A stretch of DNA of 56,580 nt from Verrucomicrobiota bacterium. GTDB lineage: Bacteria > Verrucomicrobiota > Verrucomicrobiia > Limisphaerales > UBA1319. The stretch covers positions 1-56,580 of the forward strand of contig JAKLHY010000050.1 of the NCBI GenBank assembly GCA_022709905.1. Direction: 5' to 3'. Every line of letters begins with the position of its first letter. The stretch's first letter is position 1. The notes beneath the pieces are model-generated. The model did no database searches. It worked only from the letters and a program-made list of their open reading frames with translations, and had not been told where the DNA came from. The position numbers and the translations under genes were made by a program. This document shows, piece after piece, positions 1-8,161 of the stretch.

Positions 1-272
1 AACTGCCCCCCGCCATAAACGATGCTCCGCAGAGAATTCGTGGTTCCCGACGTCCGCTGGGTCCAGGAAGTCCCATCAGACGAACTCAAGATGGTGCCCC
101 CGCCTCCAACAGCCACATATTGTCCCGTTTTATAAGCGACAGCTATAAGGTCGTACTGCACCTTGGTATCCGTCGTTGTCCAGGTCTCGATCGGGTCCGC
201 CGCTCGGGCCAGTTGTCCGATTATCATTAGTCCCAAACAGATTCCTAATCGTCTTGATTTCATAGATTTCAT
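1..272 (-). CDS. Secreted repeat protein, N-terminal part only (cut by window edge)
   Basis: Read on the minus strand from an ATG at 272, the frame stays open to base 1 (90 codons). It begins with a basic stretch, a hydrophobic core (ICLGLMIIGQL) and a likely signal-peptidase site at ARA-A, so the product is probably exported. The mature part contains YVAVGGGGTILSSSDG and a following TSWTQRTSGT, which is the blade pattern of YCF48-like or sialidase-like propeller repeats common in Verrucomicrobiota secreted proteins. A GAGGAA Shine-Dalgarno-like run lies about 7 bases upstream of the ATG. A second in-frame ATG at 263 is possible. The rest of the gene is outside the window, so the full domain content is unknown. 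Function cannot be stated. Confidence 0.75.
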   Translation of the reverse strand, partial: MKSMKSRRLGICLGLMIIGQLARAADPIETWTTTDTKVQYDLIAVAYKTGQYVAVGGGGTILSSSDGTSWTQRTSGTTNSLRSIVYGGGQ

Positions 273-785
273 AATACTGATTCCTCGGTTATTGGTAGTC
301 CATTTCCCGGTATCCGATTCATATTGTAATGACGGACAAGGCAAAACCAATGCCGGTTTCCACATCCTGAGTTGCCCTTGCCGCTCACCCCTATGCCACA
401 TGTTTACTGAACTCACTTCTTTCTCTCGGAATGACTGAGACGTTGGAAACGGCAGGTAATCTGAACGGCAAGGCTAAGGACTTCTTTTGCCCCGTCAACA
501 GTTATCTCATAATATTATAGGCGTCTTGGGGTCTGCCCTTAAATTAATAGTTAGCTTGGTTCTCCTGGCGATGGTCGATGCGGATTGCCCCCCTTGTGCC
601 TGGATGAATCCCGCCGGGCCTCGCGCTTCGCTTTGGCCCGTTGCTGGCTCATCACGAACCAGCACCAAGACCTAAGGGTCCGTGCAAAAATAACTTCCGA
701 TTTTGCCTATCGCGTGCTGGCGCGCGGGACGGGGAAATGGTAGAGTCGCAGTAAATCTTAACCTCAAATTCAATAAAAACGAACG
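273..785. other. Intergenic region without a recognisable gene
   Basis: This stretch separates the divergent gene at 272 (minus) from xdhC at 786 (plus), so it should hold promoters for both. Short open frames here have no protein-like composition and I rejected them. The only structure I could tie to something else is the 33-bp repeat at 673-705, listed separately. Confidence 0.5.
673..705 (+). repeat. 33-bp dispersed repeat, copy 1
   Basis: These 33 bases (beginning TAAGGGTCCGTGCAAAAATA) recur without mismatch at 37039-37071, more than 36 kb away, in another intergenic region. Chance identity of this length is very unlikely. It may be the end of an insertion element or a dispersed intergenic repeat; no transposase lies beside either copy. 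Confidence 0.7.
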
Positions 786-1754
786 ATGTCCAGGTTTTAT
801 CAGTTGCTCTTGCCGTTGCTTGAGTCGAGGGAATCATTCGCGCTGGGCTTGATCTCGGGAGTCAAGGGATCCAGCCCGCAGAAAATTGGCGCCAAGGCCG
901 CGTTTCTGTCTGACGGCAGGATTATCGGCACCATCGGAGGCGGCTGCTTGGAAGCGGAAATCCAGGATCGCGCCCGCCGGGCCTTGCGTACGCATACCCC
1001 CGCGACGTTCGAGTTGGTCCTGGATCACAACTTCGGGTGGGACGACGGCCTCATATGCGGGGGCAGTGTGTCGGGTCTCATTCTGCCAAATGCCGAAAAC
1101 TCGGGCGCTCTCTGGCGCGAGCTGGCTTTCGCCCATCATCCGACCCTCTGGGGGGTCGGATCCGATTTTGTTCCGAGGCGCATCCGGGAATCCGAAGGTC
1201 CATGGCTCTTTCAAGAGGTATTGCAGCCCCCGTGTCAGCTGTGGATTGCGGGTTCTGGGCATATTGCCCAAGCGGTGACTCCGCTGGCCCAAGCGGTCGA
1301 GTTTGAGGTCACCGTTTTCGATGACCGGCCCAACCTGGCCAACGCGGAACACTTTCCTGCCGGGACCACCTTTCGAGTCGATTACTGGGATAAACTTCTC
1401 GAAGAGAAACCGGGGCCGCTGCCCACGTTCGGGCTGATCGTCACCCGAGGGCATCAGCACGACGCCCAGGTCCTCAAGTCCTGGATTCACCAACGCCTGG
1501 TGTTTCTTGGCATGATCGGGAGTCGGCGCAAAGCACGATTGATCTTCACGCAGTTTGTAGACGAGGCCATCGCCAGCCCCGAGGAAATGTCCCGCGTCAA
1601 TTGCCCGGTCGGTCTGGAGATTCATTCCGAGACCCCCGCGGAGATTGCCGTCAGTATTGTGGCCCAGTTGATCAAGAAACGAGCGGAGTTCATGCGTGAG
1701 TCCATGTCCCCGGAACCAGAATCCAAACCCAGCCTCAACCATGATGCCTCCTGA
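786..1754 (+). CDS. XdhC/CoxI family molybdenum-enzyme maturation factor
   Basis: The 322-residue product has the two parts expected of XdhC. Residues about 10-100 carry the N-terminal XdhC_CoxI domain (GSSPQKIGAKAAFLSDG, then GTIGGGCLEAEI). Residues about 140-300 carry a Rossmann-type domain (LWIAGSGHIAQAV, FDDRP, TRGHQHDAQVL, MIGSRRKA). XdhC proteins bind molybdenum cofactor, help sulfurate it and hand it to hydroxylases of the xanthine dehydrogenase family. That fits the Mo-, Fe-S- and FAD-subunit genes just downstream on the same strand. No strong ribosome binding site is visible before the ATG. First gene of a probable operon extending to 6334. Confidence 0.88.
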   Translation: MSRFYQLLLPLLESRESFALGLISGVKGSSPQKIGAKAAFLSDGRIIGTIGGGCLEAEIQDRARRALRTHTPATFELVLDHNFGWDDGLICGGSVSGLILPNAENSGALWRELAFAHHPTLWGVGSDFVPRRIRESEGPWLFQEVLQPPCQLWIAGSGHIAQAVTPLAQAVEFEVTVFDDRPNLANAEHFPAGTTFRVDYWDKLLEEKPGPLPTFGLIVTRGHQHDAQVLKSWIHQRLVFLGMIGSRRKARLIFTQFVDEAIASPEEMSRVNCPVGLEIHSETPAEIAVSIVAQLIKKRAEFMRESMSPEPESKPSLNHDAS

Positions 1755-1820
1755 GGGCGCGGGATTTTCCGGGATCGGGAGGCCGCCGCTCCTGATGCGG
1801 GGTTTGGGAGAACGAACATC

Positions 1821-2444
1821 ATGATCGGCAGGCGCATGTTTGCGATTGTCATCCTTGCGGCGGGAGCGTCGAAGCGGATGGGACGTCCAAAAATGGTCCT
1901 GCCCTGGGCCGACACGACGATTGTCGGTCATCAGATCCGGCAGTGGATACTTTGCGGGGCCGACCAGATTGCCGTGGTTTGTCCGCCGGGTCCGCATCCT
2001 CTTTTGGACGAGTTGGACCGGTTGGGTTTTCCCTCGGAACACCGCATCACAAATCCGCATCCGGAAAACGGCATGTTTAGTTCTATCCAAGAGGCGGCCC
2101 GCTGGCCGGGATGGCACGAGAATATCAGCCATTGGGTGATTTCATTGGGGGACCAGCCCCAGTTGGGGCGTGAGACGCTGGTTCGATTGCTTCAAGCGGC
2201 CGCACGCGATCCGGATCAGATCTGGCAACCGGCCTGGAACCAACGGCCCGCCCATCCGGTAGTCCTGCCCGCCCGAGCATTCCACCAACTCGCGCGCAGC
2301 CCGGCGATCCATTTCAAATCTTTTTTGCATTCCCAAGCCGATGCATTAAGATTGTGCTATTGTGAGGACCCAGGTTTGGCGCTGGATATCGATACCCCTG
2401 GGGACTACGAAAAACTGAGGTCGTTTCAAAAAAAGACGCCATGA
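1821..2444 (+). CDS. MocA/MobA-like molybdenum cofactor nucleotidyltransferase
   Basis: The 207-residue protein begins with the nucleotidyltransferase signature LAAGASKRMGRPK (residues about 11-23) and has a mid-protein SLGDQPQL motif, the metal-binding GDQP-type loop of MocA-like enzymes. Family members transfer CMP or GMP to molybdopterin, making the dinucleotide cofactor used by hydroxylases. The adjoining enzyme belongs to the group that uses molybdopterin cytosine dinucleotide, so a CTP-dependent MocA role is the best inference. The stop overlaps the next start by four bases (ATGA), indicating translational coupling. An ATG at 1836 is an alternative start; GGGAGAA upstream of 1821 favours the longer form. 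Confidence 0.82.
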   Translation: MIGRRMFAIVILAAGASKRMGRPKMVLPWADTTIVGHQIRQWILCGADQIAVVCPPGPHPLLDELDRLGFPSEHRITNPHPENGMFSSIQEAARWPGWHENISHWVISLGDQPQLGRETLVRLLQAAARDPDQIWQPAWNQRPAHPVVLPARAFHQLARSPAIHFKSFLHSQADALRLCYCEDPGLALDIDTPGDYEKLRSFQKKTP

Positions 2445-3106
2445 ACAAACCGGATTGTTCCTCAAAACCTTCAGGGTCGGTTTCCCGCCGTAATTTTCTT
2501 AAAACCATCGGCACGACAGCCGTGGCTGGCGCCGCGGCCCAAGCGGAATCAATTGCCGCGGAACTTCAGAAGGTTGATGCCGAGAAAATTCAGGGCCCCG
2601 GCCCTGTGCCCATCACCCTGACTGTCAATGGCAAAAAACACGACCTGGAATTGGAACCTAGGGTGACCTTGCTGGACGCGTTGCGCAATTTTCTTAACTC
2701 TACAGGCGCCAAAGAGGTTTGCGATCGCGGCACCTGCGGCGCCTGCACGGTTCTTATCGACGGCAAGCCAGTCTACGCCTGCATGCAGCTGGCCATCGAG
2801 TCCCAGGGATGCTCCATCACAACGGTCGAAGCTCTGGCGCAGGGAAATCGCCTCAGCAAGATCCAACAGGCCTTCATCGAGGAAGATGCCCTGATGTGCG
2901 GCTATTGCACCCCGGGATTCTTGATGAGCGCAACCGCCTTGCTTCAGCGCCAGCCCAAGCCGACAGCCGATGATGTTCGCCACGCCTGCGCGGGCAACGT
3001 GTGCCGATGTGGCACTCACCCCCGCGTCCTGAAAGCCATTCTTAAGACGGCAGGCGTTGAGATCACCCAAAAAACCGAGGTCATTCGTTATGCCGACCTG
3101 GCCTAA
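2441..3106 (+). CDS. Tat-exported 2Fe-2S small subunit of a molybdenum hydroxylase (PaoA-like)
   Basis: The N-terminus has a twin-arginine export signal (SRRNFLK at residues 15-21, then a hydrophobic AVAGAAAQA stretch). The mature part carries two [2Fe-2S] domains: a plant-type ferredoxin half (CDRGTCGACTVLIDG plus a following Cys) and a helical half with CGYCTPGF and CAGNVCRCG. This is the small electron-transfer subunit of xanthine dehydrogenase/aldehyde oxidoreductase-type enzymes. The Tat signal points to a periplasmic enzyme, as in E. coli PaoABC, where the folded complex travels on the small subunit's signal. The gene overlaps the preceding one by ATGA and the following one by 17 bases. 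Substrate is unknown. Confidence 0.9.
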   Translation: MNKPDCSSKPSGSVSRRNFLKTIGTTAVAGAAAQAESIAAELQKVDAEKIQGPGPVPITLTVNGKKHDLELEPRVTLLDALRNFLNSTGAKEVCDRGTCGACTVLIDGKPVYACMQLAIESQGCSITTVEALAQGNRLSKIQQAFIEEDALMCGYCTPGFLMSATALLQRQPKPTADDVRHACAGNVCRCGTHPRVLKAILKTAGVEITQKTEVIRYADLA

Positions 3107-5168
3107 AGAATCCAAGTTTATCAGCAAAAACATTCGGCGAATCGACGGGCCGGCGAAGGTCACAGGCTCGGCGAAGTACACATCGGATGTTCAACCCGAA
3201 GGCTGCCTTTACGGGATGATTCTGCGATCCCGCTGGCCGGCGGCCCGGATCACCCGGATCAATCTGGACAAAGCCAGACAGGTGGCCGGCTTTCGAGCGG
3301 CCGTCCTGGTCCGGGAAGGCGAACGGAGGGTCCGGTATTACGGCGAAGAACTGGCCGCCGTGGCCTGCGCCACCAAGCAGGCGTGCCAGGACGCTCTCAG
3401 AGCCATCGAGGTCGAGGCCGTTCCCCTGCCCTTCGTGGTGCGCGAAGAAGACGCCATCCGAACCGATTCGCCCAGAGTCTGGGACGATTCCCCGAACCTC
3501 TCGAAGGCCGGTCTGAGGGAACGCGGCGATGTCACAAAGGCCTTGGCCGACTCGGCAGTGGTGGTGGAAGGTTTTTTTTCGACGCCGGTCCAAGTTCATC
3601 ATCCTTTGGAAACCCATGGCAACACCGCTTCCTGGACAGACGAGGAACTGACCGTCTGGTCATCGACACAAGGGATCTTCAGTGTGCGCGACGGTCTGGC
3701 TGGCAACCTGAACTTGGAGCAGAATAAGATTCGGGTGATATCCGAATATATGGGAGGCGGTTTCGGGGCCAAGTTCGGGCCGGGCGTGGAAGGCGCCCTC
3801 GCGGCCCGGCTGTCGCGGGCGGCCAAGGCGCCGGTGAAACTGATGCTCACGAGGTTTGACCAATCCCTGGCCGTGGGCAATCGCCCTTCGAGTTACCAGA
3901 AAATCAAGCTGGGGGCCGCGGCCGATGGCAAACTCCTGGCTTTTGAGTTGGATGCATACGGCACCGCGGGCATCGGCAGCGGGGGATCGACCGAAGGCGG
4001 GGGTGGCGGAGCGGAGTTTCCCGCGCCCTACATCTACCAGATACCCAACATCCGTGTTTCGCATCGCGGGGTAACGGTCAATGCCGGTTCGGCGCGCGCA
4101 TTTCGCGCCCCGGGGCATCCCCAAGCCTCCTTCGGCATGGAATCCATTCTGGACGAACTTGCGGTGAAGCTGAACATCGATCCGGTGGAACTTCGAATCC
4201 TGAATGATCCCTTCGAGATTCGGCGGAAAGAGTATCAGCTGGGAGCCGAGCGATTTGGCTGGAAGGAAAAATATCGAAAACCCGGCAGTTCGCCGGGGTC
4301 GATCAAGACGGGCGTTGGTTGTGCGGGGGCCATGTGGGGCGGTGGAGGCGGCGGCACGCAAGCGGAAGCCCAGGTGAATCCTGATGGCGCCATCGAGATT
4401 CGTTGCGGCACCCAGGATCTCGGCACCGGCACCAAGACAGTGATCGCCGCAATCGGGGCAGATCTTTTGGGCCTGACCCCGGACCAGATCGCCGTCCGAA
4501 TCGGCGACACACGATTTCCTCCTTCCGGCGGGAGCGGCGGCAGCACAACAGCCGCGTCGGTTTCCCCCGCTGTTCACAACACCTGCCAACGCGTGCTGGA
4601 AGAACTCCAGAAGGTTTCCGGCATGTCCGACGTTCGCGGCGAAAACTGGAAATCCGCCTGCAAGAAACTCGGAGTGAATCCGCTGGTTGTTCCCGGCAAG
4701 TGGGTGGAAGGCCTTTCTTCCAGCGGCGTCGGCGGCGTCCAATTTGCCGAGGTCGAGGTCGACACGCAAACCGGCTTTGTCAAGGTCAAGAAAATCACCT
4801 GTGTGCAGGACTGCGGCCTGGTGGTCAGCCGTCTCACCTGCGAGAGCCAGGTCAACGGCGGCATTATTATGGGCATCGGCTACGCCCTCTACGAGGAACG
4901 CGTTATGGACCGGGCCTCTGGCATGCTCCTGAATCCGAATTTTGAGACCTACAAGCTGCCGGGATTGGCGGACGTCCCGGAGATCGACATCGTGCTCCTG
5001 GATATGCCGGAGCGCGGCGTCATCGGCATCGGCGAACCCGTCACCATCCCGACCGCGTCCGCTATCGCCAATGCGGTGGCCAACGCGTTGGGCGTTCGAA
5101 TCGGCAGCCTGCCGGTCACCCCCGCCAAAATCCTTGCCGCACTCGACAAATCCAAAGCCACCGCATGA
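3090..5168 (+). CDS. Molybdopterin-binding large subunit of a xanthine dehydrogenase-family enzyme
   Basis: I chose ATG 3090 (692 residues) over an upstream in-frame codon at 3057 because a GAGG run sits about ten bases before it. The product shows the aldehyde oxidase/xanthine dehydrogenase fold: an N-terminal a/b hammerhead (RIDGPAKVTGSAKYTSDV), GGGFGAKFG, the cofactor-contacting RAFRAPGHPQ, and near the C-terminus GIGEPVTIP, whose Glu (about residue 649) matches the catalytic base of the family. The QDCGLVVSR region fits the C-terminal Mo-binding domain. It hydroxylates a substrate carbon using water and passes electrons to the Fe-S and FAD subunits. It lies between the Fe-S and FAD genes, overlapping both. 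The natural substrate, probably an aldehyde or heterocycle, cannot be read from sequence. Confidence 0.9.
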   Translation: MPTWPKESKFISKNIRRIDGPAKVTGSAKYTSDVQPEGCLYGMILRSRWPAARITRINLDKARQVAGFRAAVLVREGERRVRYYGEELAAVACATKQACQDALRAIEVEAVPLPFVVREEDAIRTDSPRVWDDSPNLSKAGLRERGDVTKALADSAVVVEGFFSTPVQVHHPLETHGNTASWTDEELTVWSSTQGIFSVRDGLAGNLNLEQNKIRVISEYMGGGFGAKFGPGVEGALAARLSRAAKAPVKLMLTRFDQSLAVGNRPSSYQKIKLGAAADGKLLAFELDAYGTAGIGSGGSTEGGGGGAEFPAPYIYQIPNIRVSHRGVTVNAGSARAFRAPGHPQASFGMESILDELAVKLNIDPVELRILNDPFEIRRKEYQLGAERFGWKEKYRKPGSSPGSIKTGVGCAGAMWGGGGGGTQAEAQVNPDGAIEIRCGTQDLGTGTKTVIAAIGADLLGLTPDQIAVRIGDTRFPPSGGSGGSTTAASVSPAVHNTCQRVLEELQKVSGMSDVRGENWKSACKKLGVNPLVVPGKWVEGLSSSGVGGVQFAEVEVDTQTGFVKVKKITCVQDCGLVVSRLTCESQVNGGIIMGIGYALYEERVMDRASGMLLNPNFETYKLPGLADVPEIDIVLLDMPERGVIGIGEPVTIPTASAIANAVANALGVRIGSLPVTPAKILAALDKSKATA

Positions 5169-6127
5169 AACCATTTTCCTACGCCACCGCCTTGACGCCA
5201 GAGAGCGCCCGTGAACTGGCTGGCCAAGAAGGCGCTTACCTCGCCGGAGGCAACGATCTTCTGGGATTGATGAAGGAATCGATTCTCGCGCCCAAGCTCC
5301 TGGTCAACATCAAGCCAATCCCCGGATTCAACGCCATCGAACAGACCGCCCGTTCATGGATCCTCGGAGCAACGACGACCCTGGCCCAAATTGAAAACCA
5401 TGCGGGATTGCGACAGGCATTTCCGGGCTTGCACCAGGCCGTGGCTGAAGTCGGCTCGCTCCAAATCCGCAACGTCGCCACGATCGGCGGCAACCTCGCC
5501 CAACACTCTCGCTGCTGGTATTTCCGGCACCGGGATCTCGTCTGCTGGAAAAAGGGAGGCGACACCTGCCTCGCTCGCGAAGGGGAAAATCGTTATCACA
5601 GCATTTTTACCGGCTGCGCCTGCATCAGCCCGGTGGTTTCGAACCTCAGTGTGGTCCTCGCAGCCCTCGGAGCGACCGTGCATGTCCGCCGAGGCGATCA
5701 AACCTTAAAATGGTCCATCAACGAGCTCTACGCGCAGGCCTGGGATGATCCTTCGGCCCACCATTCCCTCGGCAGCGGGGATCTGATCCTGAAGATCGAA
5801 ATCCCCGCCGACAGCCGGCGAAGCGCTTATCTGCAAGCGAGCGAAAAGGCTCAGTTCGACTGGGCCCTTGTCAGCTGCGCCGCCAGCGCCCAGGTCGATC
5901 AGGGGCGTTTCAGCCGATCCCGAATTGTTCTTGGCGCCGTGGCTCCCGCTCCTTACCAGGTCAACGAGGCTAACCAGATGCTCGACGGCCAGGCTGTCGA
6001 TGAAGCGCTGGCCGCGCAAGTGGCCGATCGATTATTGCGGGACGCCACCCCTGTTGCGCATAACCAATATAAAGTCGCAATTGCCAAAGCCCTCGTCGTG
6101 AGAACCCTTCTCCTGCTTCGGAGTTAA
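5165..6127 (+). CDS. FAD-binding subunit with extra cysteine cluster (PaoB-like)
   Basis: This 320-residue protein is the medium subunit. FAD contacts are visible as YLAGGNDLLGLM near residues 20-31 and IRNVATIGGNLAQ near 100-112. After them comes an insert with Cys at about 117, 127, 135, 151 and 153 (SRCWYFRHRDLVC, then GGDTC, then GCAC). PaoB and 4-hydroxybenzoyl-CoA reductase beta subunits carry such an insert, which binds a [4Fe-4S] cluster; ordinary CO-dehydrogenase-type flavin subunits do not. The C-terminal half matches the CODH FAD C-terminal domain. The start overlaps the Mo-subunit stop by ATGA. The extra cluster supports placing the complex with periplasmic aldehyde oxidoreductases. 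Confidence 0.88.
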   Translation: MKPFSYATALTPESARELAGQEGAYLAGGNDLLGLMKESILAPKLLVNIKPIPGFNAIEQTARSWILGATTTLAQIENHAGLRQAFPGLHQAVAEVGSLQIRNVATIGGNLAQHSRCWYFRHRDLVCWKKGGDTCLAREGENRYHSIFTGCACISPVVSNLSVVLAALGATVHVRRGDQTLKWSINELYAQAWDDPSAHHSLGSGDLILKIEIPADSRRSAYLQASEKAQFDWALVSCAASAQVDQGRFSRSRIVLGAVAPAPYQVNEANQMLDGQAVDEALAAQVADRLLRDATPVAHNQYKVAIAKALVVRTLLLLRS

Positions 6128-6130
6128 ACC

Positions 6131-6334
6131 ATGAACCCGCCTGTCTGCCGTCACCTTCGAACCAAGAAGATGTTCATTCCATTCCAGAACGACAGCGCGC
6201 CGGGTGTTGCCGAGGAAATCTCCGGACAACACCCTCACTTCTGGTGCAACCGCACTCTGACCGAGGTCGGCCAGGACGACCAGCCGGTGGATCCTTGCCG
6301 TTGCCGCGAGCCGCGCGCCTGTTTCGAAGACTGA
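6131..6334 (+). CDS. Small conserved-looking Cys-rich protein
   Basis: A 67-residue frame begins three bases after the FAD-subunit stop, preceded by GGAG at suitable spacing, so it probably belongs to the same operon. It reads MNPPVCRHLRTKKMFIP, later HFWCNRTLTEVGQDDQPV and ends CRCREPRACFED. It has five cysteines and no signal peptide. From memory, short proteins with this RTKKM...WC...GPDD pattern occur in Acidobacteria and Verrucomicrobiota genomes; that could not be checked. A metal-binding role is a guess from the cysteines only. Confidence 0.6.
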   Translation: MNPPVCRHLRTKKMFIPFQNDSAPGVAEEISGQHPHFWCNRTLTEVGQDDQPVDPCRCREPRACFED

Positions 6335-6359
6335 TGAGACCGGCGGAGGCGGCATCCGC

Positions 6360-8156
6360 TCAAGGCCATCGCGCCCGATAGAATCGGCTTTCGCCAGTCA
6401 TGGCCTCGAGGATCAGGTTCGTTTCATTCGTCGGATAGATAACCTTCAGGACGCTCCATCCCCCAGTCAAATTTGTGGCAAACTCGACAACGTAGTTCCG
6501 ATGAGGATAGGCGCGGAGCACGATTCCGAGCTCCGGGCTGTCGTTCCGAATCACTCCCAACTCGGGCGGCGGCGGCATAAATGCGAGCCAACCCATGTCG
6601 GTGCGACTGCCATCGGGATCCGGTGGCGTGGCGGGATCACCGGCGTCAATGCAGGGCGAACCGGGTCGAAGGCGGTAATCGCGCGCGTCGGGATCGGCAA
6701 AAAGGGGGTCGGCATTGATGTTTCCCATGCCGGGCCACGCCGTGGCAACCGTGCAAAAACCAACGGCAAAGTTCGTGGAAGCGAAATCACTGTGGAATGG
6801 TTCCCCCCCCCAGAAGACGGAGTTGGTGATTCGGAAGTCGATGGAAGGACCGGGGGCATTGGATTTCTGATTGGCGCATGCATGGGTTTGGTTGCCGGCG
6901 AAGGTGCCATGATCGACGGTGACCCGTGTGGCCGAACCGGAGGACCATTTGGCGCCGATGCCCGCCGCGCAATCGACAATCAGCGAATGCCGCAGATGGA
7001 CTGCCCCGTTAAAAACACTCAGTCCTTTGGAATCCTCGGATGGATTGTTCCAGTCCCGTATAATGGAATCCTCGATCGTCACAATGGCATCGAGGGTATC
7101 GATGCCGTCATCGTCTCCTTGGGCGATCACACAGCCGCTTAAGGTGATGGCCTGACCAGCGGCCTGGCGGCGCAGGTAAATGCCATCGGCGTCGTCCGGC
7201 CCCATCATGTCCATAATCCAGGTGTTCGTGCAGGCAAGGGCGGTGCCGGCGATCTCCGGCCCCATGCGCGCGCGCTGAAACAGGCAGTCCACAAAGACAA
7301 GATCGGATCCGCTGGCTTGCCCGATCTTTCCCGGTTCACCGAGGATTCCCTCGGCGTGATCGGTCAGGTTGCAGTGCTCGAAGCGAACCGCGGAGTTCCC
7401 CGCCTTAAGGACGGGTCCAGTGCCGGTGTGGCCTTCCGGGGCCGCCCGGCCGGCGCGGGTGATGCTGGCATAACGGTATAACGAAGGTTGCGCGGCGCTG
7501 TGCCGGATCTGTCCCCATCGGAACGACAAGTTGGTGCTTCGGCATGTGAAAGCAACCGGGTGATCTTCCGTGCCGAGGACTTGAATGCCGCCCTGGATCT
7601 GCAGGTCGCTGGCCTCGGTGCCGTTCCTGACGCCCTCGATGAGCACAAGCGTGTTGGAAAGAACCACCAGGCTCGCTCCGGCGGCCACGGTGACATCATT
7701 CGTCACGATGACGACGCCGTTCCACGTGTGCGCGCCGTTCAGCAATCCGGCCGCTGTGGTGACGGGCGCTTTTGCCAGGGACTCCAAAGACCGGCTGGCG
7801 CGCAGCGCTCCCACGGTGGCGGTCAGGTTGAAATCCCCATCGCCCTGAAAAGCGACCAGGACGCTTCCCAGGCCGTTGCGCAACAGAACACGGTTGGTCG
7901 AGAGGGTGATGCCGGGTTGGTCTGCTCCCAGGATGGCTTCCGCACTCCACAAACCGCGTTCCGGCCCGACGGCATTCCTCAACTCGACCCGGACAAGCGC
8001 CGGAACACCCGGCAGGTAACCACGTTGTGCGATCAGCTTCAGGGCATGGAACGATCCGAGTTCGTTCGTGGTGAGCGCATCGGCGTGGATCAGCAGATTC
8101 GCCAGCAGGATCGCGGCCATGACAAGGCGCCTGGAAAAAAAAGGGAAAGTCAGCAT
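6360..8156 (-). CDS. Secreted right-handed beta-helix protein
   Basis: The chosen ATG at 8156 gives 598 residues starting with a signal peptide (FFSRRLVMAAILLANLLIHADA). The frame is open further upstream but that part runs into the preceding gene. The middle is rich in short V/I-x-N/D strands, as in parallel beta-helix proteins (VFVDCLFQRARMG, ITLSGCVIAQGDDDGID). The C-terminal part has ADPLFADPDARDYRLRPGSP and CIDAGDP, a hallmark that closes many beta-helix domains, followed by a tail ending FYRARWP that resembles Verrucomicrobiota secreted proteins. Such folds bind or cleave polysaccharides, but no catalytic motif is evident. It starts five bases after the NHL gene's stop, so the two are likely co-transcribed. 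Confidence 0.75.
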   Translation of the reverse strand: MLTFPFFSRRLVMAAILLANLLIHADALTTNELGSFHALKLIAQRGYLPGVPALVRVELRNAVGPERGLWSAEAILGADQPGITLSTNRVLLRNGLGSVLVAFQGDGDFNLTATVGALRASRSLESLAKAPVTTAAGLLNGAHTWNGVVIVTNDVTVAAGASLVVLSNTLVLIEGVRNGTEASDLQIQGGIQVLGTEDHPVAFTCRSTNLSFRWGQIRHSAAQPSLYRYASITRAGRAAPEGHTGTGPVLKAGNSAVRFEHCNLTDHAEGILGEPGKIGQASGSDLVFVDCLFQRARMGPEIAGTALACTNTWIMDMMGPDDADGIYLRRQAAGQAITLSGCVIAQGDDDGIDTLDAIVTIEDSIIRDWNNPSEDSKGLSVFNGAVHLRHSLIVDCAAGIGAKWSSGSATRVTVDHGTFAGNQTHACANQKSNAPGPSIDFRITNSVFWGGEPFHSDFASTNFAVGFCTVATAWPGMGNINADPLFADPDARDYRLRPGSPCIDAGDPATPPDPDGSRTDMGWLAFMPPPPELGVIRNDSPELGIVLRAYPHRNYVVEFATNLTGGWSVLKVIYPTNETNLILEAMTGESRFYRARWP

Positions 8157-8161
8157 GATTA

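Noticed and set aside
590..660. Possible IS4 remnant near 600
   Set aside because: Resemblance to the stretch around 40500 is limited to a few short words and no transposase motif is encoded.
834..2132. Long minus-strand open frame of 432 codons
   Set aside because: It is antisense to the XdhC and MocA-like genes, has no domain-like sequence, and arises from GC-rich codon bias.
3660..5174. Minus-strand open frame of 504 codons
   Set aside because: It is the shadow of the molybdopterin large-subunit gene, rich in Gly/Ala/Asp with no motif.
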